Source: Hyphomicrobiales bacterium
GTDB taxonomy: Bacteria; Pseudomonadota; Alphaproteobacteria; Rhizobiales; Rhizobiaceae
Reading direction: 5' to 3'
NCBI GenBank assembly: GCA_900472925.1
Contig: UCJU01000011.1
Span: 1 to 64,000 of the forward strand
DNA length: 64,000 bases
This document shows, in pieces, positions 17,511 to 26,462 of this stretch (position 1 is its first letter; the number at the start of each line of letters is the position of its first letter). A program made the translations under genes and the position numbers. The notes under the pieces were generated by a model that was not told where the DNA came from, did no database searches, and saw only the letters and a list, made by a program, of their open reading frames with translations.

Positions 17511-18212
17511 TTAACCCCTTGCGTTCGTGTGGAGATAGCCTTCGACTTCGTGCTTAAATGCTAAAGCTTCTGCACGGGCCTTTTTCACGGGTTCCGTGAG
17601 TTCGAGCATCTGCAGTGTTCCATAGCCAGTTCGAATCTCTCGATAGGGATTCCGTTCAACAAGTTCGGTTTCGAGCAGGTGCGAATTGTAGCCGCCATCT
17701 TGCAGGTTGGCGACAAACGGGCGGATCAGACGGTACTCTTCAAGGGCCCGGTTCGGCATGCTTATCCGCGTCCTGTATATGAGGTGTGGAATCTGTCGCC
17801 CTACCTGATCGCTCATTTCGGCAACGTCGTTGGCGGCTTGTCCTGCGGCCACGATCTCGTCCTGCGCTGGTTGAATTGGCGTAACTACCACGTGAGAACC
17901 CGCAATAATCGTATCTCTCGTAACGGTGTCCTGGCCGGGAGAGTCCATGATCACTACGTCATAGTTTGCGGCCTCCTGTTCGAGGATTTGCCGAATGCCA
18001 GCGTCCTGCGCCGCCGTAACAAGCGTTATGCCGTCGGGTTGATAGTTCTTATCGGTCGACCGCTGGAACCACGTCGAGAGATTTTGCCGACCATCCGCAT
18101 CAATGAGCAGGACGGATTTGCCTTCGAGAGCAAATTCCCCGGCCAGCAGGATGACAGCAGTCGTTTTTCCTGCGCCGCCTTTACCGCTCACTGCGGACAT
18201 ACAAATGGTCAT
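17511..18212 (-). CDS. ParA/VirC1-like partition-type ATPase
   Basis: This 233-residue P-loop ATPase has the deviant Walker A box SGKGGAGKTT (9-18, signature lysine K11), LLIDADGRQNLS (35-46) and DSPGQD (90-95). It is as short as orphan ParA and VirC1 proteins and lacks the N-terminal HTH of plasmid ParA. I placed the start at the ATG at 18212, which has AAGGA seven bases upstream; the frame is open further but unsupported. VirC1 promotes relaxosome assembly at the cell pole by binding near the transfer origin, and this gene reads away from a repeat-rich region next to mobC, so that role fits. Plasmid partition is the alternative. Confidence 0.75.
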   Translation of the reverse strand: MTICMSAVSGKGGAGKTTAVILLAGEFALEGKSVLLIDADGRQNLSTWFQRSTDKNYQPDGITLVTAAQDAGIRQILEQEAANYDVVIMDSPGQDTVTRDTIIAGSHVVVTPIQPAQDEIVAAGQAANDVAEMSDQVGRQIPHLIYRTRISMPNRALEEYRLIRPFVANLQDGGYNSHLLETELVERNPYREIRTGYGTLQMLELTEPVKKARAEALAFKHEVEGYLHTNARG

Positions 18213-18936
18213 CGCTATTCCTTTGTCGTCCCAAAGATATTTCACAGCCTCTAAAAACTTCGAGCGCACCCCTGCGTCGAAATCTTGCTTACGTTCCTCT
18301 CAACCGGTGAGCCTACATCAGGACGCAGGGATGTTGAGATCTAAACAACGGCAGCGAAACACGGTGCCATCCCACGAGGGAAAGGTGATCCACGAACGCA
18401 TCGTGTGAAAATAAGGTGCTGCAAAACGGTTCGTCAATACATTGGTTAAGATCCAAACAACGTTATGAACACACGACACGAACACACAACACGTATTTGC
18501 CTAGTGGCTGCGCCGTGTTGGCCCACCGTCGTAGATCAGCGATTAGATAAGACACATTGCAAGACCATACGGCTCGTTCGTGTGGCAGCGTCGTGTGTTC
18601 AATCCGAGTGGTGAACCCCGGAGCCGCGTGAAGGCCGACTTTGGTAGGCGCACGGATGCCGCAAGGGCGTAGAGCGAAGCGTCCCTTGCGAGTGAGTACG
18701 GCTGCCATACCAAGGGCTTCTTAGCGGTGTTGGCGGTGAACCCTGGTGAGCGTTTTAATGCTTTGAAGCCGATGCGTAAGCGTCGGAATCAGTGGGCGAG
18801 GAGATGGGTGAAATTGGTCAGTATTTTTCGGTGCTTTAGAGTGGCAGGATACGCAAAAATGTTTTACATTTTGATCGCTACTATCGAGGGACTGGCCCTC
18901 GATGCCTTCGCTTTGCTCTGGAAAGGCCTGCGGCTG
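18213..18936. other. Repeat-rich non-coding region, candidate oriT
   Basis: About 720 bases without a convincing gene lie between the ParA-like gene and mobC. They hold several repeats: CCCTGCGTC at 18270-18278 inverted at 18322-18330; a direct repeat AGATCYAAACAACG at 18337-18350 and 18449-18462; GAACACACGAC at 18467-18477 inverted at 18590-18600; and a GCAAGGG/CCCTTGC hairpin at 18661-18689. Placement beside the relaxase and MobC genes and the hairpin make this the likely origin of transfer and the promoter region for both flanking units. The nick site is not established. Confidence 0.6.
18661..18689. repeat. Inverted repeat, possible oriT nic hairpin
   Basis: GCAAGGG (18661-18667) and its complement CCCTTGC (18683-18689) frame a 15-base loop. 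GGGCG next to the left arm resembles the nick-proximal sequence of rhizobial and IncQ-like origins. This is the strongest hairpin in the region and lies about 250 bases before the mobC start. Confidence 0.45.
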
Positions 18937-19338
18937 ATGAGTGAAAACAGTTTGGTGACGTCTGCGACTAAAGCCCGCAAAGACCGGCTCGTAAACGTGC
19001 GCGTTACGGATACCGAACATGAAAAAATCGAGGAGGCAGCCAAAGCGGCTGATATGAGCGTGTCGGCATTTTTCCGTTCGCTTCTGCTTGAGGGCGCAGG
19101 CGTTCGGCCGATATTGATGCGTGATGACCGGCTTATCATGGCGGCTTTGCTGGAAGATATGCGCAAGATCGGCGTGAACTTGAACCAGGTCGCCCGAGCC
19201 TTGAACAGCGGTAAGGCCGTTCATCTGAGCGAACTGAATATAAATCTCGCCAACGTCCAGTCCATTCAGGCTGCTGTAATGCTTGAGCTTCGATCGCTTT
19301 CAAGGCGTGCTGGCTACCAGCGGCGTGGGGAGGAATAG
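18937..19338 (+). CDS. mobC: MobC-like relaxosome accessory protein
   Basis: This is a 133-residue protein starting at ATG 18937. The N-terminal part (LVNVRVTDTEHEKIEEAAK, then DMSVSAFFRSLLLEG) is a ribbon-helix-helix-like DNA-binding segment. The C-terminal part contains the MobC signature IGVNLNQVARALN (about 76-88). MobC proteins bind oriT, help melt the nick site and recruit the relaxase. The relaxase start lies two bases after its stop, with a shared GGGGAGG, so they are co-translated. The open frame extends upstream to 18727, but that stretch lacks family similarity. Confidence 0.82.
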   Translation: MSENSLVTSATKARKDRLVNVRVTDTEHEKIEEAAKAADMSVSAFFRSLLLEGAGVRPILMRDDRLIMAALLEDMRKIGVNLNQVARALNSGKAVHLSELNINLANVQSIQAAVMLELRSLSRRAGYQRRGEE

Positions 19339-19340
19339 CA

Positions 19341-21872
19341 TTGGAGTTCTTCTTCGGAGCGTTCACAAGCGAATGGGAGCAGAAGCGCGCGGCGCTTCTG
19401 CACGAAATGTCACTTGGGGGAAAGGCTCAGCAATCCGAAGAAAACCTCTTCAAGTACGTTCATCAGATAAAGGAAGTTAATCGCGGGGGAGGCGGACCCA
19501 AGGCTAAGCCTATGCGGATGCCTCGCATGCAGTTTCCCCGGATCTCAATGCCTTCTGGTATCGCGGTGGATTCAAGCCGCCCGATGGAGGCGCGTCTTAC
19601 TAGCGTCGCGAAGGGAAGTCAGCCAGCTGTTGTGAAAATGGCCTCCTATGGCGGCGGTGTACGCGTTGGATCGATGCTCAACTACGTCTCGCGTGGCGGT
19701 GAGTTGAAGGTAGAGAATGAAAACGGCGAGAAACTGGAAGGCCGTGAAGATCTTGCTCGTGTTCGGGGCGACTGGAACCATCTCTTTCAGAACCGGACCG
19801 AGAGCCGTGATATCGGAAGCTTCTCGGTTGAGGTCGCGGCGAGTGCGGATGGAGAGGATTTGCACGGGCGGGTGCGAGATATCCTGTCGAGCGGTTTTGG
19901 CGACCGCCGGTATGCTTATGCCGTCGCAGAGCGCGGTGATGGCTCATTGACGATTGATGGCCTTGTCGTTTTACGCAGCGGGCAGGGTGAGAGGCTTACA
20001 GCCGACTCCAAGGCCGCCGGGATCGTACAGCAACGTTTTGACGCTAGCGCCGTCGCAGGTCAGGGCGCTGCAAGGTTTTCCTTCGGCGGCTATGGAAACG
20101 GTGTCGAATACGGCACCACGAAGGTTCGGGAGCTGATCGAGGACAGTGCTGAGGTTCGGGACGATCGCGGTCGCTTAATAGCAGACGGTAAGGCGGCCGG
20201 GGATCTCGTTCAAAAAGAATGGCGCGAAGAGCTTCATAGCCGCAAAAGCCGTGATTTGATGCATGTCATCATGTCGGCCCGTGCCGGAACCGATGCGGGA
20301 GCCTTTGAAGGCGCTGTTCGAGATTTCCTCGCTGACCAGTTTGCTGGACATCGGTACGTCTTTGCGATGCACGACCCAGAAACCGACACCAAGGAAGCAG
20401 GGGAGGGGGGCAAGCGTCCGCATGTCCATGCTCATGCTATCGTCACGATGCGATCAGAAGCCGGGGACCGCATCGAGACAACGCCGGCAACCTTCCGCCA
20501 ATGGCGTGAAGTGATGGCCGAGAAGGCGCGCGATCACGGCATCAATATGGAAATGACAGATCGACGGGAGTTTGCCTCAGCGCCTGCGTATACGCGTAAC
20601 CAGGTCAGGGCCGTAAACCGCGACGGTAGGACCGAGCACGTTGGAACAAGTGAGCCTGCTCAGGCTCGTTACGATGCCAAGCGATCAGGGCGACGCACTG
20701 TAGCGTCAAGTGATCGCAGCTGGCAGTACACGGTCAAGGCTCAGGAGACGTGGCAAAAGATAGCTGCTGTTTCCGGTGATAGGCGGACTGTAGCATTTGC
20801 AGCTGAACATCGTGATGTCATTGAGACCGGGCTCAGAGAGCTCGAATCTGCAAACAACTCAACAGTCGTTCACTCGGATTTTGGCGGCGATTTCCGTACA
20901 AATATGATATCATTGCAGAAGATGCTTTTGGAGGTAGAGGACATGCGCGAGCAGACACGCCAGGAGTTTGAATCATACGAAAAGACTGTCGAAACGGCTC
21001 TGTTCAGACTTGAGCGAAGCGCTGGACCCGATGACAGGGCCGGTTTTGATGAGGTTGCAACGACGGCCCGCGAAATTGTGGATCTCCGCCGTGAAATGCT
21101 CGAGCTCACCGAGCGCGTTGGTGACAGACAGATTGGCATCGACGCCGATCGGGAACCGCCTGCTGACGCCACGGATCAGCGCGGGGGAGCAGAGGAACGA
21201 GGTGAAGCCATCGCCACGGACGCTGTCCGCGATGACGCCCAACGCCTCGCCAACGAGGCCAACGAGGCTGACGGGGTCAGCAAGAAGTGGGATGAGGCTG
21301 TCGCCAAGCATGACGAAGCCGTTGTTGAGGCTGGCAATGACGCGATGATCGATGTCGAGCATTTCAGAGAAGGTATCGCGCTGGTACAGTCGGGCGAGTT
21401 TTCTGAAGAAGACCTCGAAATGTACGAGACTGGGCTTAGGTCAGCGCTTCGGCGTGCCGCCGAGCTCGCCGCCGACGGAAACGCCTACCTTCGCGATGTC
21501 GCTGTCGAGGATCCAGAGCTTCGCAGCGAAGTCGAAAAAATCGACCGCGAACACGGTCGGACAGACGAAAGCACGACCAACAAAACCGCTTCCACGTCTG
21601 ATGTTTCTGACGATCGTCAGCGCGACTTTCAGCTTGATGCGGAAGAGGAGCGGGGCCAACTTCCAGGCCAGCGCGAGGCGCACGAGCTGGCCGAGACGAT
21701 CGAGGCTACAAACAAGCAACAAGATCGTGTAAAACAGGAGCGTGAGGGTGGACAGAAAGCAGGAGAAACCACGCGGACAGACCCTGCGCAGCAGCACGTG
21801 CCTCGTCTTGAAGAGCTTGAGCGGGAGCAAAACGAACAAAGGGACCGTGATCGAGACGATCGCGAGCGGTGA
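19341..21872 (+). CDS. Relaxase with duplicated relaxase-like unit (MobP/VirD2 type)
   Basis: This is an 843-residue relaxase. MLNYVSRGG near 112-120 offers a candidate catalytic tyrosine (Y115), and HVHAH at 361-365 gives the metal-binding histidines. Residues 122-213 and 270-372 look like two copies of one unit; compare RVRDILSSGFGDRRYAYAV with AVRDFLADQFAGHRYVFAM. The first copy has lost the histidines (LTIDGLVVLRS against HVHAHAIVTMRS). The C-terminal 400 residues are charged, helical and probably partly disordered. The start is TTG with GGGGAGG eight bases upstream. It should nick oriT and lead the DNA strand into the VirB/VirD4 channel. Confidence 0.8.
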   Translation: MEFFFGAFTSEWEQKRAALLHEMSLGGKAQQSEENLFKYVHQIKEVNRGGGGPKAKPMRMPRMQFPRISMPSGIAVDSSRPMEARLTSVAKGSQPAVVKMASYGGGVRVGSMLNYVSRGGELKVENENGEKLEGREDLARVRGDWNHLFQNRTESRDIGSFSVEVAASADGEDLHGRVRDILSSGFGDRRYAYAVAERGDGSLTIDGLVVLRSGQGERLTADSKAAGIVQQRFDASAVAGQGAARFSFGGYGNGVEYGTTKVRELIEDSAEVRDDRGRLIADGKAAGDLVQKEWREELHSRKSRDLMHVIMSARAGTDAGAFEGAVRDFLADQFAGHRYVFAMHDPETDTKEAGEGGKRPHVHAHAIVTMRSEAGDRIETTPATFRQWREVMAEKARDHGINMEMTDRREFASAPAYTRNQVRAVNRDGRTEHVGTSEPAQARYDAKRSGRRTVASSDRSWQYTVKAQETWQKIAAVSGDRRTVAFAAEHRDVIETGLRELESANNSTVVHSDFGGDFRTNMISLQKMLLEVEDMREQTRQEFESYEKTVETALFRLERSAGPDDRAGFDEVATTAREIVDLRREMLELTERVGDRQIGIDADREPPADATDQRGGAEERGEAIATDAVRDDAQRLANEANEADGVSKKWDEAVAKHDEAVVEAGNDAMIDVEHFREGIALVQSGEFSEEDLEMYETGLRSALRRAAELAADGNAYLRDVAVEDPELRSEVEKIDREHGRTDESTTNKTASTSDVSDDRQRDFQLDAEEERGQLPGQREAHELAETIEATNKQQDRVKQEREGGQKAGETTRTDPAQQHVPRLEELEREQNEQRDRDRDDRER

Positions 21873-21878
21873 TAGGCC

Positions 21879-22079
21879 ATGACAGAGAAATTCGTGATAC
21901 AGGCCGATAATTCGAAAGCCGACGAAGGCGCGGGTAAGGTTATGGGCTACGCAATTCTGCTAGCCGCTGGCCTTGGTGTGTTGAGTTATGTCTATCAGAC
22001 GGTTGTCGGATGGTACGAAGCGACCGCGATCTGGTTCGCAGACATGGGTCAGTACCTTGCGGGCTTCTGGCCGTTCTAA
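21879..22079 (+). CDS. Small membrane protein downstream of relaxase
   Basis: This 66-residue protein starts six bases after the relaxase stop. It has one clear transmembrane helix (about 22-42, VMGYAILLAAGLGVLSYVY) and an aromatic C-terminus (WFADMGQYLAGFWPF). I do not recognise a family. Its place in the mobilisation unit suggests a transfer-related role, for example at the coupling protein or in exclusion. The next gene, virD4, converges on it. Confidence 0.55.
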   Translation: MTEKFVIQADNSKADEGAGKVMGYAILLAAGLGVLSYVYQTVVGWYEATAIWFADMGQYLAGFWPF

Positions 22080-22142
22080 GCCTTCTAGCAAGTGAAACTT
22101 GTATCGGCTCTTAGAGCGGAAACTCTCAGGGCCGTTTCATAT

Positions 22143-24245
22143 TCAGGCTGTCTCTGGGTCTGGAACGGTTGCAGCGAAAACGTCCATGATATTCTTACGT
22201 TTCGTCGGGTTCTTTCCGATGCTGTTTTTCTCGACCTGTTCGCGAAGCCTTTGTGCTGCAAGGGAATGCAGTGCTTCAATCTCTTCTCGCCGTGCGATGT
22301 CATCCGACGCTGCGCTACTGCGCTTCCGCGCGGCTTTGGGGCGGGCTGCGGGCGTGGCTTTGGCTTTCGAGGTTAATGCCGCCGGGTTGACGGTACGCTT
22401 GGTTGGAGTGGCGGCCGGCGATGTTACTTCCGCTGGCTCCGGTGCCTCCGCTGCAGGAACGTGCTTTTCCGGCTGTTTCTGAGCGGGAACGGCTTCCGGG
22501 GTGTTCGTTTGGGCTGCAGCAGGAGGCTCAGCTACCGGCGCTGCGTTTCCGGCATTCTCATATTCTGCAGTCGTCGCCGGGACCGGCTTCGATGGAAGGT
22601 ACTCGATATCCGGGACACTCGGGATGTGAGCCTGGGCATAGGCTTCAGCTGTCTTGAATGGCTGGGTGTTGAAGAACCGGAGCTTTTCGGCAAAGATTGG
22701 ACGCTGGCCCTCTACCAACAGGATCATTCTGTTTTCCGGCATTTGCCGGACTTCCTGAGACATCATGAGGTCCCGCTCGCGAATTTGCTCGACCTTCGTC
22801 CGCCGTGGAAGTCCCATGATTTCGATTGTGCGAGACTCCGACGAGTAGCGAATGGTCCTCTTGCCGAGAGCTCGTGACGCATAGTCGGCCGTCGCCTGAT
22901 CATTTGCACCAAGGATCAACTGGTAGCCGCAATTCCCCAAGAGTGAGTGCCGCGAGGTTTCTCCATATATCTCGTCTAGGTTTTTCAGGTCCTGGATAAT
23001 GAATGCGAGCTTGATCTTGTAACCGGCCACGTAAGGCAGCTTCGTCATGATCTCGTCCATACGTTTCAGCTGGCGAAATTCATCGAGAAGGAAATAGACA
23101 GGAAGGGAATTTGGATCGTGCTCGAGCGTGAGAATATCCATGATCTGTTGGACAAACAGGGTCAGTAGGGGCCTGAGAAGCGTGATGTCAGTGATGTTCG
23201 GAGCAAGGTAGATTGTTATAGGCCGCCGCTTCATGGATCGAAGGTCCATGTCTGTGAAGTTCGTTGCGGCGACAACACGTTCGTTCTTGAAAGGTCGCAT
23301 AGCCTTCTGGATATCGAGAAGGGCTGATGCAGCGGCTCGATCAGACAGGGAAAGATATGAGTTGAAACTCTCGACGGTAAATTTCGAGAGGTAGGGCTCT
23401 TTCTCTTTAATTTGCTTCATCAATGCCTGGAGGTCAACGCCGCTGTTGAAGAAGGAGTTGATTTCCCCGAGATTGCGGCGGGCCTTGTAGAACGGGCTTT
23501 CGAGAATGTAGCTTATCGCGCCGGCGAGGACCTGCTGCGCGGTGGCTTGCCATACCGAATTTTCAGACTCCGTGTTCTCCGGGACAAGAATGCTGGCAAT
23601 GTTTTGAATGTCGGTGGTTCGATTGCCCCGTTCTGGTCTCACGAAGTCAAGGGGATTATAACTGTTCGTGCGCTCGGAGCCCGGTGCAAAAATGAAGACC
23701 TGGCTACCATTCCTCTTCCGATAGCCGGCCGTCGCTCTGAAAACTTCGCCCTTCAGGTCAGTAACGATCATCGAGCCTTCGTGCATGAGGGCATTCGGGA
23801 TGACATAGCCGGCACCTTTACCGGACCTGGTCGGCCCAATGATCAAGTGATGACGATCATCCTTGGCCCGCAGAACCTTACCGCCGAAGCGACCGAAAAT
23901 GTGCCCCTTTTTGCCAAACCATTTGCCTGTCCGCAAACCCGCGACATCCTGAAAGGCGGCATCACCCAACGGGCTCGTGACGGGTTTCAAACCAAGATAT
24001 GCGGTGATCGCGGCAATCACGAAGGCCGGCACAAGTGATCCCAGAGCAACCTTCTGCAGGGAAGGGCTGTCGCTGTATGCCAAGAACTGTTGAATTGGAG
24101 CAAAGGGATTGCTTCGTATCGTCGTGTCAAGGATTCGGCCGTCGCCGTAAAAGAGATGCAGGCCAGCGCCATAGCCGAGCATCCAGACCGCGAACCCAAT
24201 CGCGAGGCAGAATACAAGGTAGACGACTTTGAAGCCTTTCGTCAT
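22143..24245 (-). CDS. virD4: VirD4/TraG-type coupling protein
   Basis: This is a 700-residue type IV coupling ATPase. Two N-terminal transmembrane helices (about 7-30 and 68-86) precede the motor domain with Walker A GPTRSGKG (137-144) and Walker B VYFLLDEFRQL. The last 150 residues form a Pro/Ala-rich tail of low complexity, longer than in Agrobacterium VirD4, that may contact the relaxase. It delivers the relaxosome to the secretion channel. The start overlaps the virB11 stop (ATGA), so it is the last gene of the virB operon rather than part of the mobilisation unit. Confidence 0.93.
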   Translation of the reverse strand: MTKGFKVVYLVFCLAIGFAVWMLGYGAGLHLFYGDGRILDTTIRSNPFAPIQQFLAYSDSPSLQKVALGSLVPAFVIAAITAYLGLKPVTSPLGDAAFQDVAGLRTGKWFGKKGHIFGRFGGKVLRAKDDRHHLIIGPTRSGKGAGYVIPNALMHEGSMIVTDLKGEVFRATAGYRKRNGSQVFIFAPGSERTNSYNPLDFVRPERGNRTTDIQNIASILVPENTESENSVWQATAQQVLAGAISYILESPFYKARRNLGEINSFFNSGVDLQALMKQIKEKEPYLSKFTVESFNSYLSLSDRAAASALLDIQKAMRPFKNERVVAATNFTDMDLRSMKRRPITIYLAPNITDITLLRPLLTLFVQQIMDILTLEHDPNSLPVYFLLDEFRQLKRMDEIMTKLPYVAGYKIKLAFIIQDLKNLDEIYGETSRHSLLGNCGYQLILGANDQATADYASRALGKRTIRYSSESRTIEIMGLPRRTKVEQIRERDLMMSQEVRQMPENRMILLVEGQRPIFAEKLRFFNTQPFKTAEAYAQAHIPSVPDIEYLPSKPVPATTAEYENAGNAAPVAEPPAAAQTNTPEAVPAQKQPEKHVPAAEAPEPAEVTSPAATPTKRTVNPAALTSKAKATPAARPKAARKRSSAASDDIARREEIEALHSLAAQRLREQVEKNSIGKNPTKRKNIMDVFAATVPDPETA

Positions 24246-25264
24246 GCTTCATCTCTTGCAAAGAAGATCTCCGAAACGCCGCGCTTACCCCCTTCACGGC
24301 GAAGCTGGACGACGATCGGAATCACCATTTGAATGTAGGACATCAAGTCCTGCTTCGAGTAACCAGCCGACATGCCGGATTGCTGCATCATCATGGCAAG
24401 CTGCTCGTATGCACCGAGCGGACTATCCGCATGCACAGTCGACATGCTTCCCGGATGACCGGTGTTGATGGCGCGAAGGAATGAAAACGCTTCAGCACCT
24501 CGAATTTCGCCAACGAAAAGGCGATCAGGACGCATGCGCAATGCCGACTCGAGCAGGTTTTGAATGGTCACGTTGGACGTGCCTTGCCCACCTTTGGAAG
24601 CTATCAAATGGACTGCATTCTTCTGTGGTGGGAACAGCTCGCGCGTGTCTTCAAGGGTCAGAATACGTTCGTTGAGGTCTACTGAATTGAGGCAAGCGTT
24701 CAGGAACGTTGTCTTGCCCGAGGTTGTGCCGCCGCTGATCAGGATCGATACCCGCTTCGTGATTGCAGTATGGATGAAGTCGTAGATCTTCTCTTCACGC
24801 AGATATCGAATGAGCTCGCGATCGACGTCGCTCAATCCCCCCACGGCAACCGACACCTTATCCAGCGATCCGTTATCCCTGTAGTCTTCGAGGGAGAAAT
24901 TCTGAACGACCTGTTTTCGGATCGTAATGGATCCTCCGTCAGGAGCTGCGGGAGGTAAAACGACCTGAATGCGCTCACCAGTCGGGAGCGCCGCGCTTAG
25001 GATGGGGTTGGCCTGGTTGAGAAACTGCTTTGTGGAGGCGGCTACGCGCTCGCCTATGTTCTCAATTTCGACCGCTGTCAGAACATCAATGACATGATGC
25101 TCCATATGGTCCGCACCGAACCGTTCCACGTAAACGTGACCCGGCTTGTTGATCGCGATTTCGACAACTTTTGGGTCGTCAAGAAACGGCCTGATGGGCT
25201 CCAACGAACGGGTCAGGAAATAGTGGGGATCATGAACCAGTGGATTACCTGCCGGTGCGTTCAC
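24242..25264 (-). CDS. virB11: VirB11 secretion ATPase
   Basis: This 340-residue hexameric traffic ATPase has Walker A GGTTSGKTT (178-186), the Asp box ILTLEDTREL, the Walker B region MRPDRLFVGEIRGAE and the His box GHPGSMSTVHAD. Length and order of motifs match VirB11. It energises pilus assembly and substrate transfer at the inner membrane. The start is GTG at 25264, overlapping the end of virB10 by 20 bases. Confidence 0.93.
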   Translation of the reverse strand: MNAPAGNPLVHDPHYFLTRSLEPIRPFLDDPKVVEIAINKPGHVYVERFGADHMEHHVIDVLTAVEIENIGERVAASTKQFLNQANPILSAALPTGERIQVVLPPAAPDGGSITIRKQVVQNFSLEDYRDNGSLDKVSVAVGGLSDVDRELIRYLREEKIYDFIHTAITKRVSILISGGTTSGKTTFLNACLNSVDLNERILTLEDTRELFPPQKNAVHLIASKGGQGTSNVTIQNLLESALRMRPDRLFVGEIRGAEAFSFLRAINTGHPGSMSTVHADSPLGAYEQLAMMMQQSGMSAGYSKQDLMSYIQMVIPIVVQLRREGGKRGVSEIFFARDEA

Positions 25265-26462
25265 GTTTGATCTCCTTCATCGCTTCTGCAATCGGATCGT
25301 CGTACATGTCGCTGAAATCGAGGTCTTGGCGCACGAAGATGAAGATGCGTTCGCCCTGTGGGACGCTGATTGTTGGAGGGATACGAAGGTTTTCCGACAG
25401 CACGGTGTTTGCCATGTCGCTAAACGTCTGTGCGATCGTCTCGCGGGCGAGATCCGCCCCACGCTGCGCATCGTCATTGTTGGAACCTGAACTTTGTTCG
25501 CTTCCATATCCCGTCAGGTAGCTCGCGCCGCCACCAACGATCGAGAGAAGGATGGAAGCGCCGAAGCGCTCACGGAACTTGTTATCAACGTGACCTACCA
25601 GGCCTGATCGACCGAGGCTATCGGCTCCGATCGAGTTCAGCCTCACGCTGGCGCCATCGTCACGGATCAGGCGTGTCCAGACGACAAAAATGCGCTTCTG
25701 TCCACGCGTAACCTCCGACTGGTATTCGCCGATCAGGCGGGTGCCTGTGGGAATGATCACGCGCCGACCGTCGAACGAATAGACATCCTGGGACGTAATA
25801 GCGCGTATCTGCCCGGGAAGATCGCTGACGATCGCTGTTTCCAGAATGCCTGGAATTAGAGTGCCCTCGGGAACTAAGGCGTCGAGGCGATTCAGCTGTC
25901 TGGCCTTGGCGGCGCGATCGCCGATAGCGTTCGCGGACGACAGGTATTGGCTATTTTTGTCCTCGCCAGCAACCGTCAAAGGCGGGCCGCTGGTTGACCC
26001 GTCCAGTGAACCGTTCGCATTGCCTCCCAAATTCTGGTCCATCGTGATGAGCTTGGACTTAAATCTTGCCGGAAATTGCTCAACGGGCTCGACCTCCGGC
26101 GTCGCTTCCACGACCTCAGGAGGAGGCGGAACGTTAAATGTGGTTGTGTCGGCGGGTTTTTCCTTTTCAACGACCTCTGGCGGCGGTGGTAGTTCGATAA
26201 CGACCTGCTCAGGTTCTGACTTCGGCTTTTCTTCATCACGGACAAAGCCCGGGGGCCGGAACGTCGTCGTTCGAAACTCTTCGTCTGATTGAGAATTGTC
26301 CCGCGGCTCATCTTTAGAGGTCGCAAGGACCATGTACGCGGCAACCACGCCGAAGATCATCAGAGCAGCCATTCCGGCCGTCTGGTTTCGTTTCGTGTTC
26401 TTGTTGCGGACATCCGTTTCGTCCGCGTGCGCCATAGCTTCAAGTTCGGGGCTGCGCTTCAT
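25245..26462 (-). CDS. virB10: VirB10 core-complex protein
   Basis: This 405-residue bitopic protein has a cytoplasmic N-terminus (1-28), a transmembrane helix (about 29-47), a Pro/Glu-rich periplasmic linker (about 70-125, with repeated PPPPEV) and the TrbI/VirB10 C-terminal domain containing VYSFDGRRVIIPTGTRLIGEY. It spans both membranes as part of the VirB7-9-10 core and transmits ATP-driven changes to the outer pore. The ATG overlaps the virB9 stop (TAATG). An ATG ten codons in (MAHADE) is an alternative start. Confidence 0.93.
   Translation of the reverse strand: MKRSPELEAMAHADETDVRNKNTKRNQTAGMAALMIFGVVAAYMVLATSKDEPRDNSQSDEEFRTTTFRPPGFVRDEEKPKSEPEQVVIELPPPPEVVEKEKPADTTTFNVPPPPEVVEATPEVEPVEQFPARFKSKLITMDQNLGGNANGSLDGSTSGPPLTVAGEDKNSQYLSSANAIGDRAAKARQLNRLDALVPEGTLIPGILETAIVSDLPGQIRAITSQDVYSFDGRRVIIPTGTRLIGEYQSEVTRGQKRIFVVWTRLIRDDGASVRLNSIGADSLGRSGLVGHVDNKFRERFGASILLSIVGGGASYLTGYGSEQSSGSNNDDAQRGADLARETIAQTFSDMANTVLSENLRIPPTISVPQGERIFIFVRQDLDFSDMYDDPIAEAMKEIKRERTGR

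Noticed and set aside
18727-18936. Longer MobC start at 18727
   Set aside because: The extra 70 residues lack MobC similarity and lie in the repeat-rich candidate oriT region; ATG 18937 fits the family start.
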